DNA of 50,107 nt from a virus: positions 1-50,107 of IMG/VR virus record IMGVR_UViG_3300025305_000029; one strand, 5' to 3'. Positions 14,721-21,601 of this stretch are shown piece after piece. The stretch's first letter is position 1; each line of letters starts with the position of its first letter. A program made the position numbers and the translations under genes. The notes under the pieces were generated by a model. The model was not told where the DNA came from. It did not search any database and saw nothing but the letters and a program-made list of their open reading frames with translations.

Positions 14721-14927
14721 TCAGTCTTGTGGCCTATATGCTGTGTCCACAGCGTTCACGATACGATAGGTCTTCGATGTGCGAGACATCAACGCCTTCT
14801 GTTCAATATAGGCGCCGCCTACCGCTTCCGGAAACGTCATGGCCTCCGATTTAACAACCTTTCTGTCACCGGACTCCGGCTCCCACAAGAGAAACTTAAA
14901 CGTTCTAATCAAATGCGAGTTACTCAT
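14721..14927 (-). CDS. Hypothetical protein, 68 aa
   Basis: ATG 14927 lies within the last codons of the upstream gene, preceded by GGAGG. Small alpha/beta protein. Function unknown. Confidence 0.75.
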   Translation of the reverse strand: MSNSHLIRTFKFLLWEPESGDRKVVKSEAMTFPEAVGGAYIEQKALMSRTSKTYRIVNAVDTAYRPQD

Positions 14928-15144
14928 TGCTCCCTCCGAGCCCTACCATCCCTGGATCCATACCTAGCCTATCATAAAAATGGGTCATGTCAAGGATGGA
15001 GACCATGTGCCACTCATCGCCAAGCGCCTCCGCGTGTCCACTGGCAATCTCGCTCACCTCATCAAGAGTGTCAGCGTGCTCCTTGAACACTCGCTTGCCT
15101 TCTCCATCCTCATTAACGAATTGAAAACTGTATACGTTACTCAT
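14920..15144 (-). CDS. Hypothetical protein, 74 aa
   Basis: ATG 15144 follows AAGGAGAATAACA and overlaps the stop of the small membrane gene upstream. N-terminal strands then a helix. Function unknown. Confidence 0.75.
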   Translation of the reverse strand: MSNVYSFQFVNEDGEGKRVFKEHADTLDEVSEIASGHAEALGDEWHMVSILDMTHFYDRLGMDPGMVGLGGSNE

Positions 15145-15247
15145 TGTTATTCTCCTTGTTTTTATTGGCTTCTTTTAAGTTGTTAAATGTTAGTCTATAG
15201 CCAACCCAAATACAGACTAATCCTACTATTGCTGCTGCCCAAGGCAT
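15137..15247 (-). CDS. Membrane micro-protein, 36 aa, paralogue 2
   Basis: A single hydrophobic helix (AAAIVGLVCIWVGYRL) followed by a Lys/Asn/Glu-rich tail. SD AAGGA before ATG 15247. It shares the CIWxGY core with the 40-residue protein encoded immediately upstream. It lies two bases after that gene's stop and overlaps the next start. Too short for length-based calling. Confidence 0.7.
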   Translation of the reverse strand: MPWAAAIVGLVCIWVGYRLTFNNLKEANKNKENNNE

Positions 15248-15248
15248 T

Positions 15249-15371
15249 TTAATCCTTCTTATCCTGCTTAGTTCCACAGATACGCTCTATATGCCAATCA
15301 AATCGATCGGCCAAGATTTTGTATCCAAGCCAGATACAAGATATTCCTACTACTGTCGTAATCCAAGACAT
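15249..15371 (-). CDS. Membrane micro-protein, 40 aa, paralogue 1
   Basis: Start at ATG 15371 after AAAGGAGGATTAGA; the longer frame runs through the tRNA-Leu gene and is rejected. Hydrophobic helix TVVGISCIWLGYKIL, then a charged tail. It aligns with the adjacent 36-residue protein (MxW, VG, CIW, GY). A tandem duplicate pair. Confidence 0.7.
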   Translation of the reverse strand: MSWITTVVGISCIWLGYKILADRFDWHIERICGTKQDKKD

Positions 15372-15391
15372 TCTAATCCTCCTTTGATATT

Positions 15392-15481
15392 TGGTAGGGA
15401 TGGCCGGGATCGAACCGGCACGAGAACAAAGTCTCAGAGGCTTTTGAGGCCACCGCGTATACCAAATTCCGCCACATCCCC
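15392..15481 (-). tRNA. tRNA-Leu(CAA)
   Basis: Minus-strand class II tRNA with a long variable arm, acceptor GGGGATG/CATCCCT (first pair G-T), anticodon loop CTCAAAA (anticodon CAA, reading UUG), a T-arm GCCGG-TTCGATC-CCGGC and encoded CCA after discriminator A. The anticodon stem has one T-T mismatch. Confidence 0.9.
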
Positions 15482-15484
15482 ACA

Positions 15485-15652
15485 TTATTCACCCACACAA
15501 AACACTCGCTCACAATAAAGATTCACAGTGTCGTCTTCAACAGAAACATCCGCCGTGTCATTATGCACCACATCGGCTTGATGAACCGTGTTGTGGTGGT
15601 ACACCGTTTCACACCCCGCCATCAGCAGGGCCGCTAGTACTAAAATCTTCAT
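15485..15652 (-). CDS. Small lipoprotein, 55 aa
   Basis: The start MKILVLAALLMAGC carries a lipoprotein signal with Cys at position 14. AAAGGAGG lies ten bases upstream of ATG 15652; ATG 15676 in an ATGA overlap is an alternative. The mature part is short and rich in His, Asp and Val. It could be an outer-membrane spanin-like protein, but it lacks the usual proline-rich segment, so function stays open. Confidence 0.7.
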   Translation of the reverse strand: MKILVLAALLMAGCETVYHHNTVHQADVVHNDTADVSVEDDTVNLYCERVFCVGE

Positions 15653-15672
15653 GCCTAGCCATCCTCCTTTGT

Positions 15673-15909
15673 TCATCTGTTCAATTCATCCTTCGACCAG
15701 CCTCGTGGCTTATAAATGTGCTCCTCCAGAGTATAGCTGCTGCTATCTCCAAAGATCGCCGGGGCATAGTCACGGACTTCCGACTTATAGGAATTCTTAT
15801 TCATTGGCCCAAATCCAGCATGTGCCAGTAATTCATTAATCTTCTTAAGTGATAACCCCAGGTGTGCACCCACCATAGTTATCGCTCGTTCCTCAGGAAC
15901 TTTCTTCAT
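15673..15909 (-). CDS. Hypothetical protein, possibly helix-turn-helix, 78 aa
   Basis: ATG 15909 follows AAAAGGAGGGGG. The segment TMVGAHLGLSLKKINELLAHAGFG resembles the recognition part of an XRE-type helix-turn-helix, an impression from the pattern only. Coupled to the lipoprotein gene downstream. Confidence 0.7.
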   Translation of the reverse strand: MKKVPEERAITMVGAHLGLSLKKINELLAHAGFGPMNKNSYKSEVRDYAPAIFGDSSSYTLEEHIYKPRGWSKDELNR

Positions 15910-15936
15910 AGCACCCCCTCCTTTTATTGGTTTCTT

Positions 15937-16308
15937 TCATCTTACCTTAAACTCTTCCCAATCGCCATTTCGATTGGTGTAACGAATCTTTTTAATCCCA
16001 GCTTCCTTAATATACCTCATACAATGCTCACAGGGCCTCGCCATTGCGCGTCCACCGCCCTTTAGGAACCTAAGCACTTCCAGGGTATCGCCAGGCTTCG
16101 CAAAGCGTATAACGTTCATTTCTGCGTGCATGTGGCTCCCGCTGGTTCCGTCGGGGTATACCCTCTCAAACCTGGGGTGTGTCTTGAAGGTGTTTTCACC
16201 TATTTTGACTACACTCTTTCCGCGTCTGAGGATGGCTGCCAAGTGATATACTCGACCATTCCCCATCGCTTTCTCTCTAGCTGTATAATACACCGGACAT
16301 AAGTCCAC
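15937..16308 (-). CDS. CMP/dCMP deaminase-like zinc enzyme
   Basis: Has the cytidine-deaminase zinc signature HAE (residues 61-63) and PCEHC (92-96), giving the His/Cys/Cys ligands and the catalytic Glu. Length, 123 residues, fits a single domain. Expected to deaminate a cytosine-containing nucleotide, base or nucleic acid; the substrate cannot be told. GTG 16308 is the only start giving the full domain, but AAGGAG sits too close to it, so the start is uncertain. A promoter at 16348-16376 fits. Confidence 0.8.
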   Translation of the reverse strand: MDLCPVYYTAREKAMGNGRVYHLAAILRRGKSVVKIGENTFKTHPRFERVYPDGTSGSHMHAEMNVIRFAKPGDTLEVLRFLKGGGRAMARPCEHCMRYIKEAGIKKIRYTNRNGDWEEFKVR

Positions 16309-16320
16309 TCCTTTGCTTGC

Positions 16321-16557
16321 CTATATCTTTTTCGGCCTTCCAAACATATCGTAGATCATAAACCCCTCATTGTCAACAGGTGTTTTCGTAAAAATTGCCG
16401 GGGGGCCAATGGGCATCCTTGGAAGTAATCTTTTGCGTTTACCCCCTCGTGTGTGGTATGTTTGCGAACTTTCACTTTCAACCCTATACGCAGGATGGAT
16501 ATACTTCCCATCCGGGCTCTTCGCATTAACCATCTCATGATAATGTTTGATGTCCAT
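16321..16557 (-). CDS. Hypothetical protein, 78 aa
   Basis: ATG 16557 overlaps the upstream stop (TAATG) after GAGGAA. Basic, Pro- and Tyr-containing protein. The deaminase promoter lies inside it. Function unknown. Confidence 0.75.
   Translation of the reverse strand: MDIKHYHEMVNAKSPDGKYIHPAYRVESESSQTYHTRGGKRKRLLPRMPIGPPAIFTKTPVDNEGFMIYDMFGRPKKI
16348..16376 (-). promoter_or_regulatory. sigma70-type promoter inside a gene
   Basis: Minus strand -35 TTGACA (16371-16376), 17-bp spacer, -10 TACGAT (16348-16353), inside the 3' part of 16321-16557 and about 35 bases upstream of the deaminase start. Confidence 0.5.
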
Positions 16558-16913
16558 TAGAGTTCCTCAAAGGAGTCGTCTTTAAAGGGATCGTCTTCAA
16601 AGGAATCCTCACCATCCTCGGCTGGCTTATCGTCATCCGCTGAATTAAGCAGTTGGACTCTTTTTATACTAATGTCTTCGGCCAGTTCGGTGTATTCAAA
16701 CCACCAACCAAGCAGTTCGTCATCAGCCATCCTAGAATACTGTAAGTCGTTTTCGGTCGGTCTGTCTTCTGGATACTCATTAAACCGATGTCGGTTTTCG
16801 TTTACAAGCATCAAAACCTTCTCTCGTGCCACCTCTCCTGTGCTACACGCGTACAGAACGTCTCCCAAAACCTGGTTGTATTTTATAACCCAGATATACT
16901 TCAAGCTATCCAT
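16557..16913 (-). CDS. Hypothetical protein with acidic tail, 118 aa
   Basis: Start set to ATG 16913 (GGAG, six bases) rather than 16958, which overlaps the preceding gene. The C-terminus is a run of Asp, Glu, Phe and Ser. Function unknown. Confidence 0.75.
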   Translation of the reverse strand: MDSLKYIWVIKYNQVLGDVLYACSTGEVAREKVLMLVNENRHRFNEYPEDRPTENDLQYSRMADDELLGWWFEYTELAEDISIKRVQLLNSADDDKPAEDGEDSFEDDPFKDDSFEEL

Positions 16914-16914
16914 T

Positions 16915-17067
16915 CTATTCTCCGTTGAAAGAGCTTTCTTCATACTCACTACACTCATCGTGCTCTAGATAATCATCATGCTCATCATTCTCACCTCTCG
17001 CTGACTCTCGGAGTCTTTCGCGCTCTTGATATTCGTCAAATAACTCTCTCAATGATATGTCCCCCAT
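16915..17067 (-). CDS. Acidic small protein, 50 aa
   Basis: MGDISLRELFDEYQERERLR and onward, highly charged with a Glu/Asp/His-rich C-terminal half. SD AAGGAG before ATG 17067, downstream of the promoter at 17090-17118. First gene of the minus run, divergent from the protease gene. Too short for length-based calling. Function unknown. Confidence 0.7.
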   Translation of the reverse strand: MGDISLRELFDEYQERERLRESARGENDEHDDYLEHDECSEYEESSFNGE

Positions 17068-17089
17068 ACAATTTCTCCTTGTCCTCGTA

Positions 17090-17118
17090 TGAATAACAGG
17101 CTAATCCCGCACTGTCAA
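17090..17118 (-). promoter_or_regulatory. sigma70-type promoter, divergent region
   Basis: Minus strand -35 TTGACA (17113-17118), 17-bp spacer, -10 TATTCA (17090-17095). It starts the minus run leading away from the plus-strand protease gene. On the plus strand, TTCACA, 17 bp, TATAGG ends right at ATG 17156 and is a weaker candidate for the protease. Confidence 0.65.
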
Positions 17119-17155
17119 CGAAAAATTTCACAAAGCCTCCCTAATTACTTATAGG

Positions 17156-17989
17156 ATGCTAGCATACGCAAAAAATCTCTTGTTTTCCGCTGTTTTCTTT
17201 CTAGTGTGTATTCTTTTAATGGTGTCTTGTTCCACACCAATCAAGCACAAAGGGGCGGCGTTTGAGTGGCCTAGACAATCTTTTGTCAAAGTGCAGCATG
17301 AAGTCTTCTCTATGACATGCTCGCCAGCAGACCCAAATGATATTTATTCTAAGTGCTACGAATCGCAAATTACTGGCGAGGGCTCCGGGGCTATAGTCGG
17401 AAGATCCAAGTCCGGTTCTTATATCATTACTGCTGGTCATGTGTGTAGCAAGGAGGGCGTTGAGCCAAGGATGAACGTCCCCGTTTATCCAATTGATGAA
17501 ACGTCGAAGCGCGCTTTCTTTGTCTATGATCTCGACTATAATAAACATCACGCAGAGGTTCTAGCCTATGAAGATCATGAAGACCTATGTGTACTTCATG
17601 TATGGGGTTATATTGGCGAACCTCTCAAACTAAGTAGAAAGTCTCCTGCGCCCGGCGATCTCGTTTATAACATTGCTGCCCCAGGCGGCCTGTTCCAAAG
17701 GGAAATGGTCCCATTGCTTGAGGGCCGCTACTGCGGTGAGTATAATCACTACGAACATGGCACGAAATCACTTTATACTGTTCCAGTTATGGCAGGCTCT
17801 TCAGGCTCGCCCATTCTAAACGAAAGAGGGGCACTTATCGGCATCGTCTCCGCTGGCAACTTGAGGTTTCACCACATTATGCTGGGCACCCGGCACTCCG
17901 AAACAATTGATTTTATTCAACACCAAATTAAAATCGATATCAAGATGCGCTCGGGCAAGCTCATGAGAAACCATATCGAGCTTGATTAA
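17156..17989 (+). CDS. Trypsin-like serine protease lipoprotein
   Basis: The only plus-strand gene recognised here. The N-terminus is a lipoprotein signal (hydrophobic residues 8-24, Cys 25 in LMVSC), so the mature protein should sit in the envelope. A chymotrypsin-fold protease follows with an intact triad: His 95 in ITAGHVC, Asp 143 in DHEDLCVL and Ser 216 in AGSSGSP. Length 277. No clear SD. It ends one base from the opposing methyltransferase gene. Likely host-derived; it may act on envelope proteins, perhaps to block superinfection. That role is inferred. Confidence 0.85.
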   Translation: MLAYAKNLLFSAVFFLVCILLMVSCSTPIKHKGAAFEWPRQSFVKVQHEVFSMTCSPADPNDIYSKCYESQITGEGSGAIVGRSKSGSYIITAGHVCSKEGVEPRMNVPVYPIDETSKRAFFVYDLDYNKHHAEVLAYEDHEDLCVLHVWGYIGEPLKLSRKSPAPGDLVYNIAAPGGLFQREMVPLLEGRYCGEYNHYEHGTKSLYTVPVMAGSSGSPILNERGALIGIVSAGNLRFHHIMLGTRHSETIDFIQHQIKIDIKMRSGKLMRNHIELD

Positions 17990-17990
17990 T

Positions 17991-18545
17991 TTAAGCATGT
18001 TGCCCGCACCAGGAATTCATTATAATCCCGCTGGTCGTTCCTACGTTAAGGCTCCTAACTGAGCCGAACTGTTTGATTTCTACTATGTCGTCTGCCAACG
18101 CCAATAGCTGGGGCGATACTCCCTGGCCTTCTTCTCCGAAAATCATCAGGGAATTTTTTGGCCACTTGTAATCGATTAGATTATATGGCCGCTTGCTATC
18201 GACTGAGTTGTTTTCAATTGCAACAATGTGGTACTTCTCTTTTAATTTCAGGAGGTTATCAATGCCCTCTGAATCATCGCCTAGATAATTAATGTTGATG
18301 TAGTGGTGTGTCCCAACGGCTCCTCTACGATCCCACTTCTTTCTTCCAAGATAGAATACTTCTTTAGCATTGAACGCGTTGGCATTCCTGACCAGAGTAG
18401 AGAAGTTAAAGTCGCCTTGCCACTGCTCCATTAAAACCGCGAACGAGTGCGCCTTGGACTGTAGGATCTCTTTAATTTGTTCCGTTGGAATGTCCTTGTA
18501 TTCATCAATTACATTCCTAGTCCACCCAGTCCACTGCTCACTCAT
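17991..18545 (-). CDS. SpoU/TrmH-type RNA 2'-O-methyltransferase
   Basis: Carries the SPOUT knot motifs: NANAFNAKEVFYLG near residues 55-68, FGEEGQGVS near 140, and a C-terminal SLNVGTTSGIIMNSW. The family methylates ribose 2'-hydroxyls in tRNA or rRNA using S-adenosylmethionine. Start set to ATG 18545; the longer frame overlaps the upstream gene. 184 residues, slightly longer than TrmL-type enzymes. Convergent with the protease gene. The target RNA is unknown; the phage tRNAs or host tRNA are candidates. Confidence 0.85.
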   Translation of the reverse strand: MSEQWTGWTRNVIDEYKDIPTEQIKEILQSKAHSFAVLMEQWQGDFNFSTLVRNANAFNAKEVFYLGRKKWDRRGAVGTHHYININYLGDDSEGIDNLLKLKEKYHIVAIENNSVDSKRPYNLIDYKWPKNSLMIFGEEGQGVSPQLLALADDIVEIKQFGSVRSLNVGTTSGIIMNSWCGQHA

Positions 18546-18831
18546 TTTCTGTTTGCTCCTCTTTAAACAATTCTCGGTGTCTCTCAAGGATCGCGTTCGC
18601 CGCCTCTTCCTTGTCCTCGAATCTACCAACCATGGTGTTGCTTGTCAAGCGTGCCGTATAGGCACGACACCAACGTTCGCTATGAGGCAGGCGCAGGGTC
18701 TTGTCGGCCCGGAGTGCTTGCCAGTCGATACCGGGCCTCTCAGTAATGCGTACTTGTATTTCTCCAATACACACGCAATTCCACCAGACCTTCTCTGCGC
18801 CTGTGTGCTTTTTCTTCGTATATTGAAACAC
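18538..18831 (-). CDS. Hypothetical protein, 97 aa
   Basis: GTG 18831 follows GGAGATGGGAA. The C-terminal helix (DKEEAANAILERHRELFKEE) is followed by the ATGAGTGA overlap into the methyltransferase. Its first 92 bases overlap the membrane gene at 18740-19009 in another frame. Function unknown. Confidence 0.65.
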   Translation of the reverse strand: MFQYTKKKHTGAEKVWWNCVCIGEIQVRITERPGIDWQALRADKTLRLPHSERWCRAYTARLTSNTMVGRFEDKEEAANAILERHRELFKEEQTENE

Positions 18832-19009
18832 TTCCCATCTCCGGCCATTTACTATCCGGCTTCCGATCTTCCGGATCTTCCACCACCATAAGACACATCA
18901 GACAAAAAAGCAAGACAAATAGCAACATCATCAAGAGCAAGAGGACCCGTTCTATAGGCCCGTCCATTATCGGGGTCATGCAAGCGGGTTCCCATTCTAC
19001 CCATTTCAC
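18740..19009 (-). CDS. Putative membrane protein, 89 aa
   Basis: GTG 19009 forms a GTGA overlap with the previous stop, which supports the start. One strong hydrophobic helix (residues about 20-42, Leu/Met/Phe/Cys) is followed by an acidic then basic tail. The 92-base overlap with the next gene is unusually long, so its 3' part may be a coincidental open frame. Function unknown. Confidence 0.5.
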   Translation of the reverse strand: MKWVEWEPACMTPIMDGPIERVLLLLMMLLFVLLFCLMCLMVVEDPEDRKPDSKWPEMGSVSIYEEKAHRRREGLVELRVYWRNTSTHY

Positions 19010-19491
19010 TTCGAGTACTTATTCGCCACGCTTGTTGCAGCATAGGCATCTGGCTTGATCTTGCAATCAAAGCCACTTCCCTTTGCGTATCCCATTAATG
19101 AATCAGAGAATCTACTCGTCTTTGTTCCCTTCCCGGCACCACTCACATCCAAGTGCAACTCAATCGACACCTGCGGGCAATGGCTCAAAAGAAGCAGCCC
19201 CATGTGAACAGAGCGCTCCACCTCCACAGTAATCCTTTGAATAACGTTTTTGAACCGGCTCGCCTTTATCTTGCTTTTGCTTACAAAGAAGCGCCCGCCC
19301 ATCTGGTCATCAGCGAAACAAAGACAAATAGAAGTTGCAAAATAACAGATCCCTTTCCTGGTGAAGCTATCCGTCCCCACTGATATGGTGCCGTTCTTCT
19401 CACTGTGTGCCGCGACCTGCTCAACAATCTGTTCGAATGTTATCTCATCCCCGCCACCAGTAACCCAACGCCGTTCTTTGAGATGCTCCAC
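19006..19491 (-). CDS. RNase H-like DUF458 (YkuK-type) protein
   Basis: Matches, from memory, the DUF458/YkuK family: ISVGTDSF near residues 36-43, a central RITVEVERS, then SIELHLDVSG and a C-terminal GSGFDCKIKPDAYAATSVA. The conserved Asp residues fit an RNase H fold, but activity is not established for the family. GTG 19491 follows AAGGAG. It is cotranscribed with the thioredoxin lipoprotein. Confidence 0.75.
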   Translation of the reverse strand: MEHLKERRWVTGGGDEITFEQIVEQVAAHSEKNGTISVGTDSFTRKGICYFATSICLCFADDQMGGRFFVSKSKIKASRFKNVIQRITVEVERSVHMGLLLLSHCPQVSIELHLDVSGAGKGTKTSRFSDSLMGYAKGSGFDCKIKPDAYAATSVANKYSK

Positions 19492-19500
19492 AGATGCTCC

Positions 19501-20289
19501 TTACTCAAATGGAATAGTTGGTACATCGTTATAAAGAACCAGCATAATCTTGTTCTCTATCAAGGCAGACCAGTAACCCTCTTGGATTAGTCTAATTCCC
19601 ATATCTTTGGTCGTTACCAGCATCGACAACGGCCACGAGTGGTTAGGGAAGTATTTAATGAATTCCCTATTGGGATCCGCATAGAGTTTATAATTCAACT
19701 TCTTGTCTGCCAAGTCAGAAGCCATCATTGCCCAAGCTTCCATGAATTCTAAATCAATATGAAATCCAGCCGAACCCGGCTCCACATTATCAAATGGTGC
19801 ATCACCAATAATGTTGGTATTGCCCATTGTATAAACAATCTCTAAGCCATCCTCATGATACTTCTCATATATCTCTATTAAAGCAGCCGTCTCCTTAAGA
19901 CAAGGACCACACCAGCCCGCGCTGCTGGCTATCAGAAGGGCTTTGTGCTCCCCGTGTGAGAAGTAGTCCGATAATTCAATCCAAGTGTCTTCCCAGGGGT
20001 CGTAGAAGCTCATATTTGGTATTACGCCGAATAGCTCTAGTGCATACGGTCCTTCCGGGTATGTCTCTTCAGGCTCAGGCTCCACTTGCTCAGGTGCAAT
20101 ATCCAGCACATCAACAACGGGAACCTCAAGGACCTCAAGAGTCTCCGGCTCCGACTCCGTGGGCACATCATTTACTACATCACTTACAGCAGATACTTTA
20201 ACACCAGGGGTGCCTAGATCATTCGTGGTGTCAGGGGGGTGTCCCATGCATCCAAATAGAAAAAATGGCACAATGGCGTAAGCTTTCAT
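19501..20289 (-). CDS. Thioredoxin-fold (TlpA-like) lipoprotein
   Basis: Begins with a lipoprotein signal (FFLFGC, Cys 14). Residues about 25-78 are an acidic, low-complexity linker of Asp, Val, Glu and Pro, followed by a redoxin domain with WCGPC at 126-130. The domain resembles membrane-anchored TlpA/ResA thiol-disulfide oxidoreductases. ATG 20289 follows GGGG and the consensus promoter at 20315-20342. The product should work in the oxidising periplasm. Such linkers remind me of myxobacterial lipoproteins, hinting at transfer from the host. Confidence 0.85.
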   Translation of the reverse strand: MKAYAIVPFFLFGCMGHPPDTTNDLGTPGVKVSAVSDVVNDVPTESEPETLEVLEVPVVDVLDIAPEQVEPEPEETYPEGPYALELFGVIPNMSFYDPWEDTWIELSDYFSHGEHKALLIASSAGWCGPCLKETAALIEIYEKYHEDGLEIVYTMGNTNIIGDAPFDNVEPGSAGFHIDLEFMEAWAMMASDLADKKLNYKLYADPNREFIKYFPNHSWPLSMLVTTKDMGIRLIQEGYWSALIENKIMLVLYNDVPTIPFE

Positions 20290-20314
20290 AGTGATTCCCC
20301 ATGTAGTTTATGCC

Positions 20315-20342
20315 ATTGTACCAAATTAGTACGCGTTGTCAA
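20315..20342 (-). promoter_or_regulatory. Strong sigma70-type promoter
   Basis: Minus strand -35 TTGACA (20337-20342), 16-bp spacer, -10 TACAAT (20315-20320). It drives the lipoprotein, DUF458 and downstream genes. Confidence 0.8.
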
Positions 20343-20346
20343 ATTA

Positions 20347-20922
20347 TTAGACGTTAGAGAACGCAATCGTACCGGCTGAGGAGCCATTACCCTGATTAAG
20401 AGTAACGGCTTCTACGGCCCAGCCATTAAGGGCTCCGGTCATATTTACAAACTTTACAGTTGTACCCGCTCCGCCGTCACCATTGGTGGCTCCAGTAATC
20501 GTAAGAGTATTATCGGAGGCGGCTGCCAAGTCGCCAACAGATGCAACCACTGCGCCGACTCGAACCGCAGTGGATCCAAGCGCAAAAGCCGTGTCCGTGG
20601 TCGTCGTATACGTATGGGCAGCCGCGTTATTAATCGCTAGGCCATAAAAAACGGTAATAAAATCACCGATATCTCCCGCAGCAGCAGATGGAATCGTCAT
20701 CGCCGTCGCGGCAGCGATTGATTTATAATGGGTGTTGACTGATAGTTCCGTAGCAGAGATGTCGGTCGGATTGACACCGGCTGTGCCTGCCGCTCGGAGG
20801 GTCTTGGCGTCACGTAGTCCTGCGGTATTCGTTACCTTTAAAAGCCCGCTTACATTTGTTGCGGCTTTAAGATTAACGGTGTTTTCAAAATCAGCTATCG
20901 CTCTTTCTCTTACTGTAGGCAT
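20347..20922 (-). CDS. Putative virion structural protein, 191 aa
   Basis: Rich in Ala, Thr, Gly and Val with repeated short strands and few charges after the first 40 residues, as in phage capsid-decoration or tail proteins. ATG 20922 follows AGGGGGACGATTCAA. The intergenic region upstream holds an ATTTATA element like those before the other structural genes. No named family. Confidence 0.65.
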   Translation of the reverse strand: MPTVRERAIADFENTVNLKAATNVSGLLKVTNTAGLRDAKTLRAAGTAGVNPTDISATELSVNTHYKSIAAATAMTIPSAAAGDIGDFITVFYGLAINNAAAHTYTTTTDTAFALGSTAVRVGAVVASVGDLAAASDNTLTITGATNGDGGAGTTVKFVNMTGALNGWAVEAVTLNQGNGSSAGTIAFSNV

Positions 20923-20957
20923 TTGAATCGTCCCCCTGTCTATAATAAACGTTCAGT

Positions 20958-20985
20958 CGTATGCTTCCCTATAAATAGCTACTTA
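20958..20985 (-). promoter_or_regulatory. Candidate late promoter (ATTTATA type)
   Basis: The minus strand reads GTAGCTATTTATAGGGAAGC, sharing ATTTATA and flanking bases with the elements at 22090-22122 and 23718-23750. All three precede virion-type genes, and none has a good -35 box. Confidence 0.4.
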
Positions 20986-21031
20986 TAAAAGTAAAAGCAC
21001 GAAAATACGAATCATTTAATTTCTATTGGGT

Positions 21032-21289
21032 TTACTCATCAACATGAATCTCCCTGGTGTTAACCCAGGCAGTGATATTACGGGTGCCAGTCCACCATAC
21101 ACCTACAGTGAAATCAGGTGGCCTCTTTCTATCTCGGTTATCGTAGCTATATGTAAAGATAACTAAATTATGCTGGCCTGTCTTCCTGTCTTTGAAGTCT
21201 GTTTTAAACTCTCCGACAGCACGCAGGGCGATTCCAGCCTCCTCGTTATCCCTGGCGTTCATGATTTTAATATTCGGTCTATCTTTCAT
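21032..21289 (-). CDS. Hypothetical protein, 85 aa
   Basis: ATG 21289 comes three bases after the previous stop and lacks a clear SD, so it probably relies on coupling. Beta-rich C-terminal half (VGVWWTGTRNITAWV). Function unknown. Confidence 0.7.
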   Translation of the reverse strand: MKDRPNIKIMNARDNEEAGIALRAVGEFKTDFKDRKTGQHNLVIFTYSYDNRDRKRPPDFTVGVWWTGTRNITAWVNTREIHVDE

Positions 21290-21292
21290 TGA

Positions 21293-21556
21293 TTATTCAG
21301 TTGTTTCCAAATTGGACATAACTGATTCAGCTATGGCATGATACCGGCTGTCCTTTGGCCATCGATGCCACGCGCCTGGGCAGTCAGGGCACTTATAATA
21401 AAGACCAACGTCATGCTCACGGGAAGATACCAGGACCTCACGTCTAAAGTGTGTATGCCCGCCGTAGAACTCTTGGCTTTCTCTTGGGATAGGTTCCCCT
21501 TGGAGATCCGCCTTGCAGCGGGGGCATTGACTTAGCTCTGGTTCAAGCTGACTCAT
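21293..21556 (-). CDS. Zinc-ribbon protein, 87 aa
   Basis: CPRC (residues 11-14) and CPDC (residues 56-59) form a four-Cys zinc ribbon. ATG 21556 lies only six bases after the -10 box of the promoter at 21563-21591 and has no SD, so the mRNA may be leaderless. Function unknown. Confidence 0.75.
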   Translation of the reverse strand: MSQLEPELSQCPRCKADLQGEPIPRESQEFYGGHTHFRREVLVSSREHDVGLYYKCPDCPGAWHRWPKDSRYHAIAESVMSNLETTE

Positions 21557-21562
21557 GCCGAA

Positions 21563-21591
21563 ATCTTAACTTACCCAGGCATCGAAGTCAA
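21563..21591 (-). promoter_or_regulatory. sigma70-type promoter giving a leaderless mRNA
   Basis: Minus strand -35 TTGACT (21586-21591), 17-bp spacer, -10 TAAGAT (21563-21568). The expected start site coincides with ATG 21556. Confidence 0.6.
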
Positions 21592-21601
21592 GGAACTTAT
21601 G

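Noticed and set aside
14970-15000. TTGACA and TAGGCT inside the gene at 14920-15144
   Set aside because: Spacing fits a promoter, but the bases encode a coherent protein segment and the downstream gene is already coupled; chance match likely.
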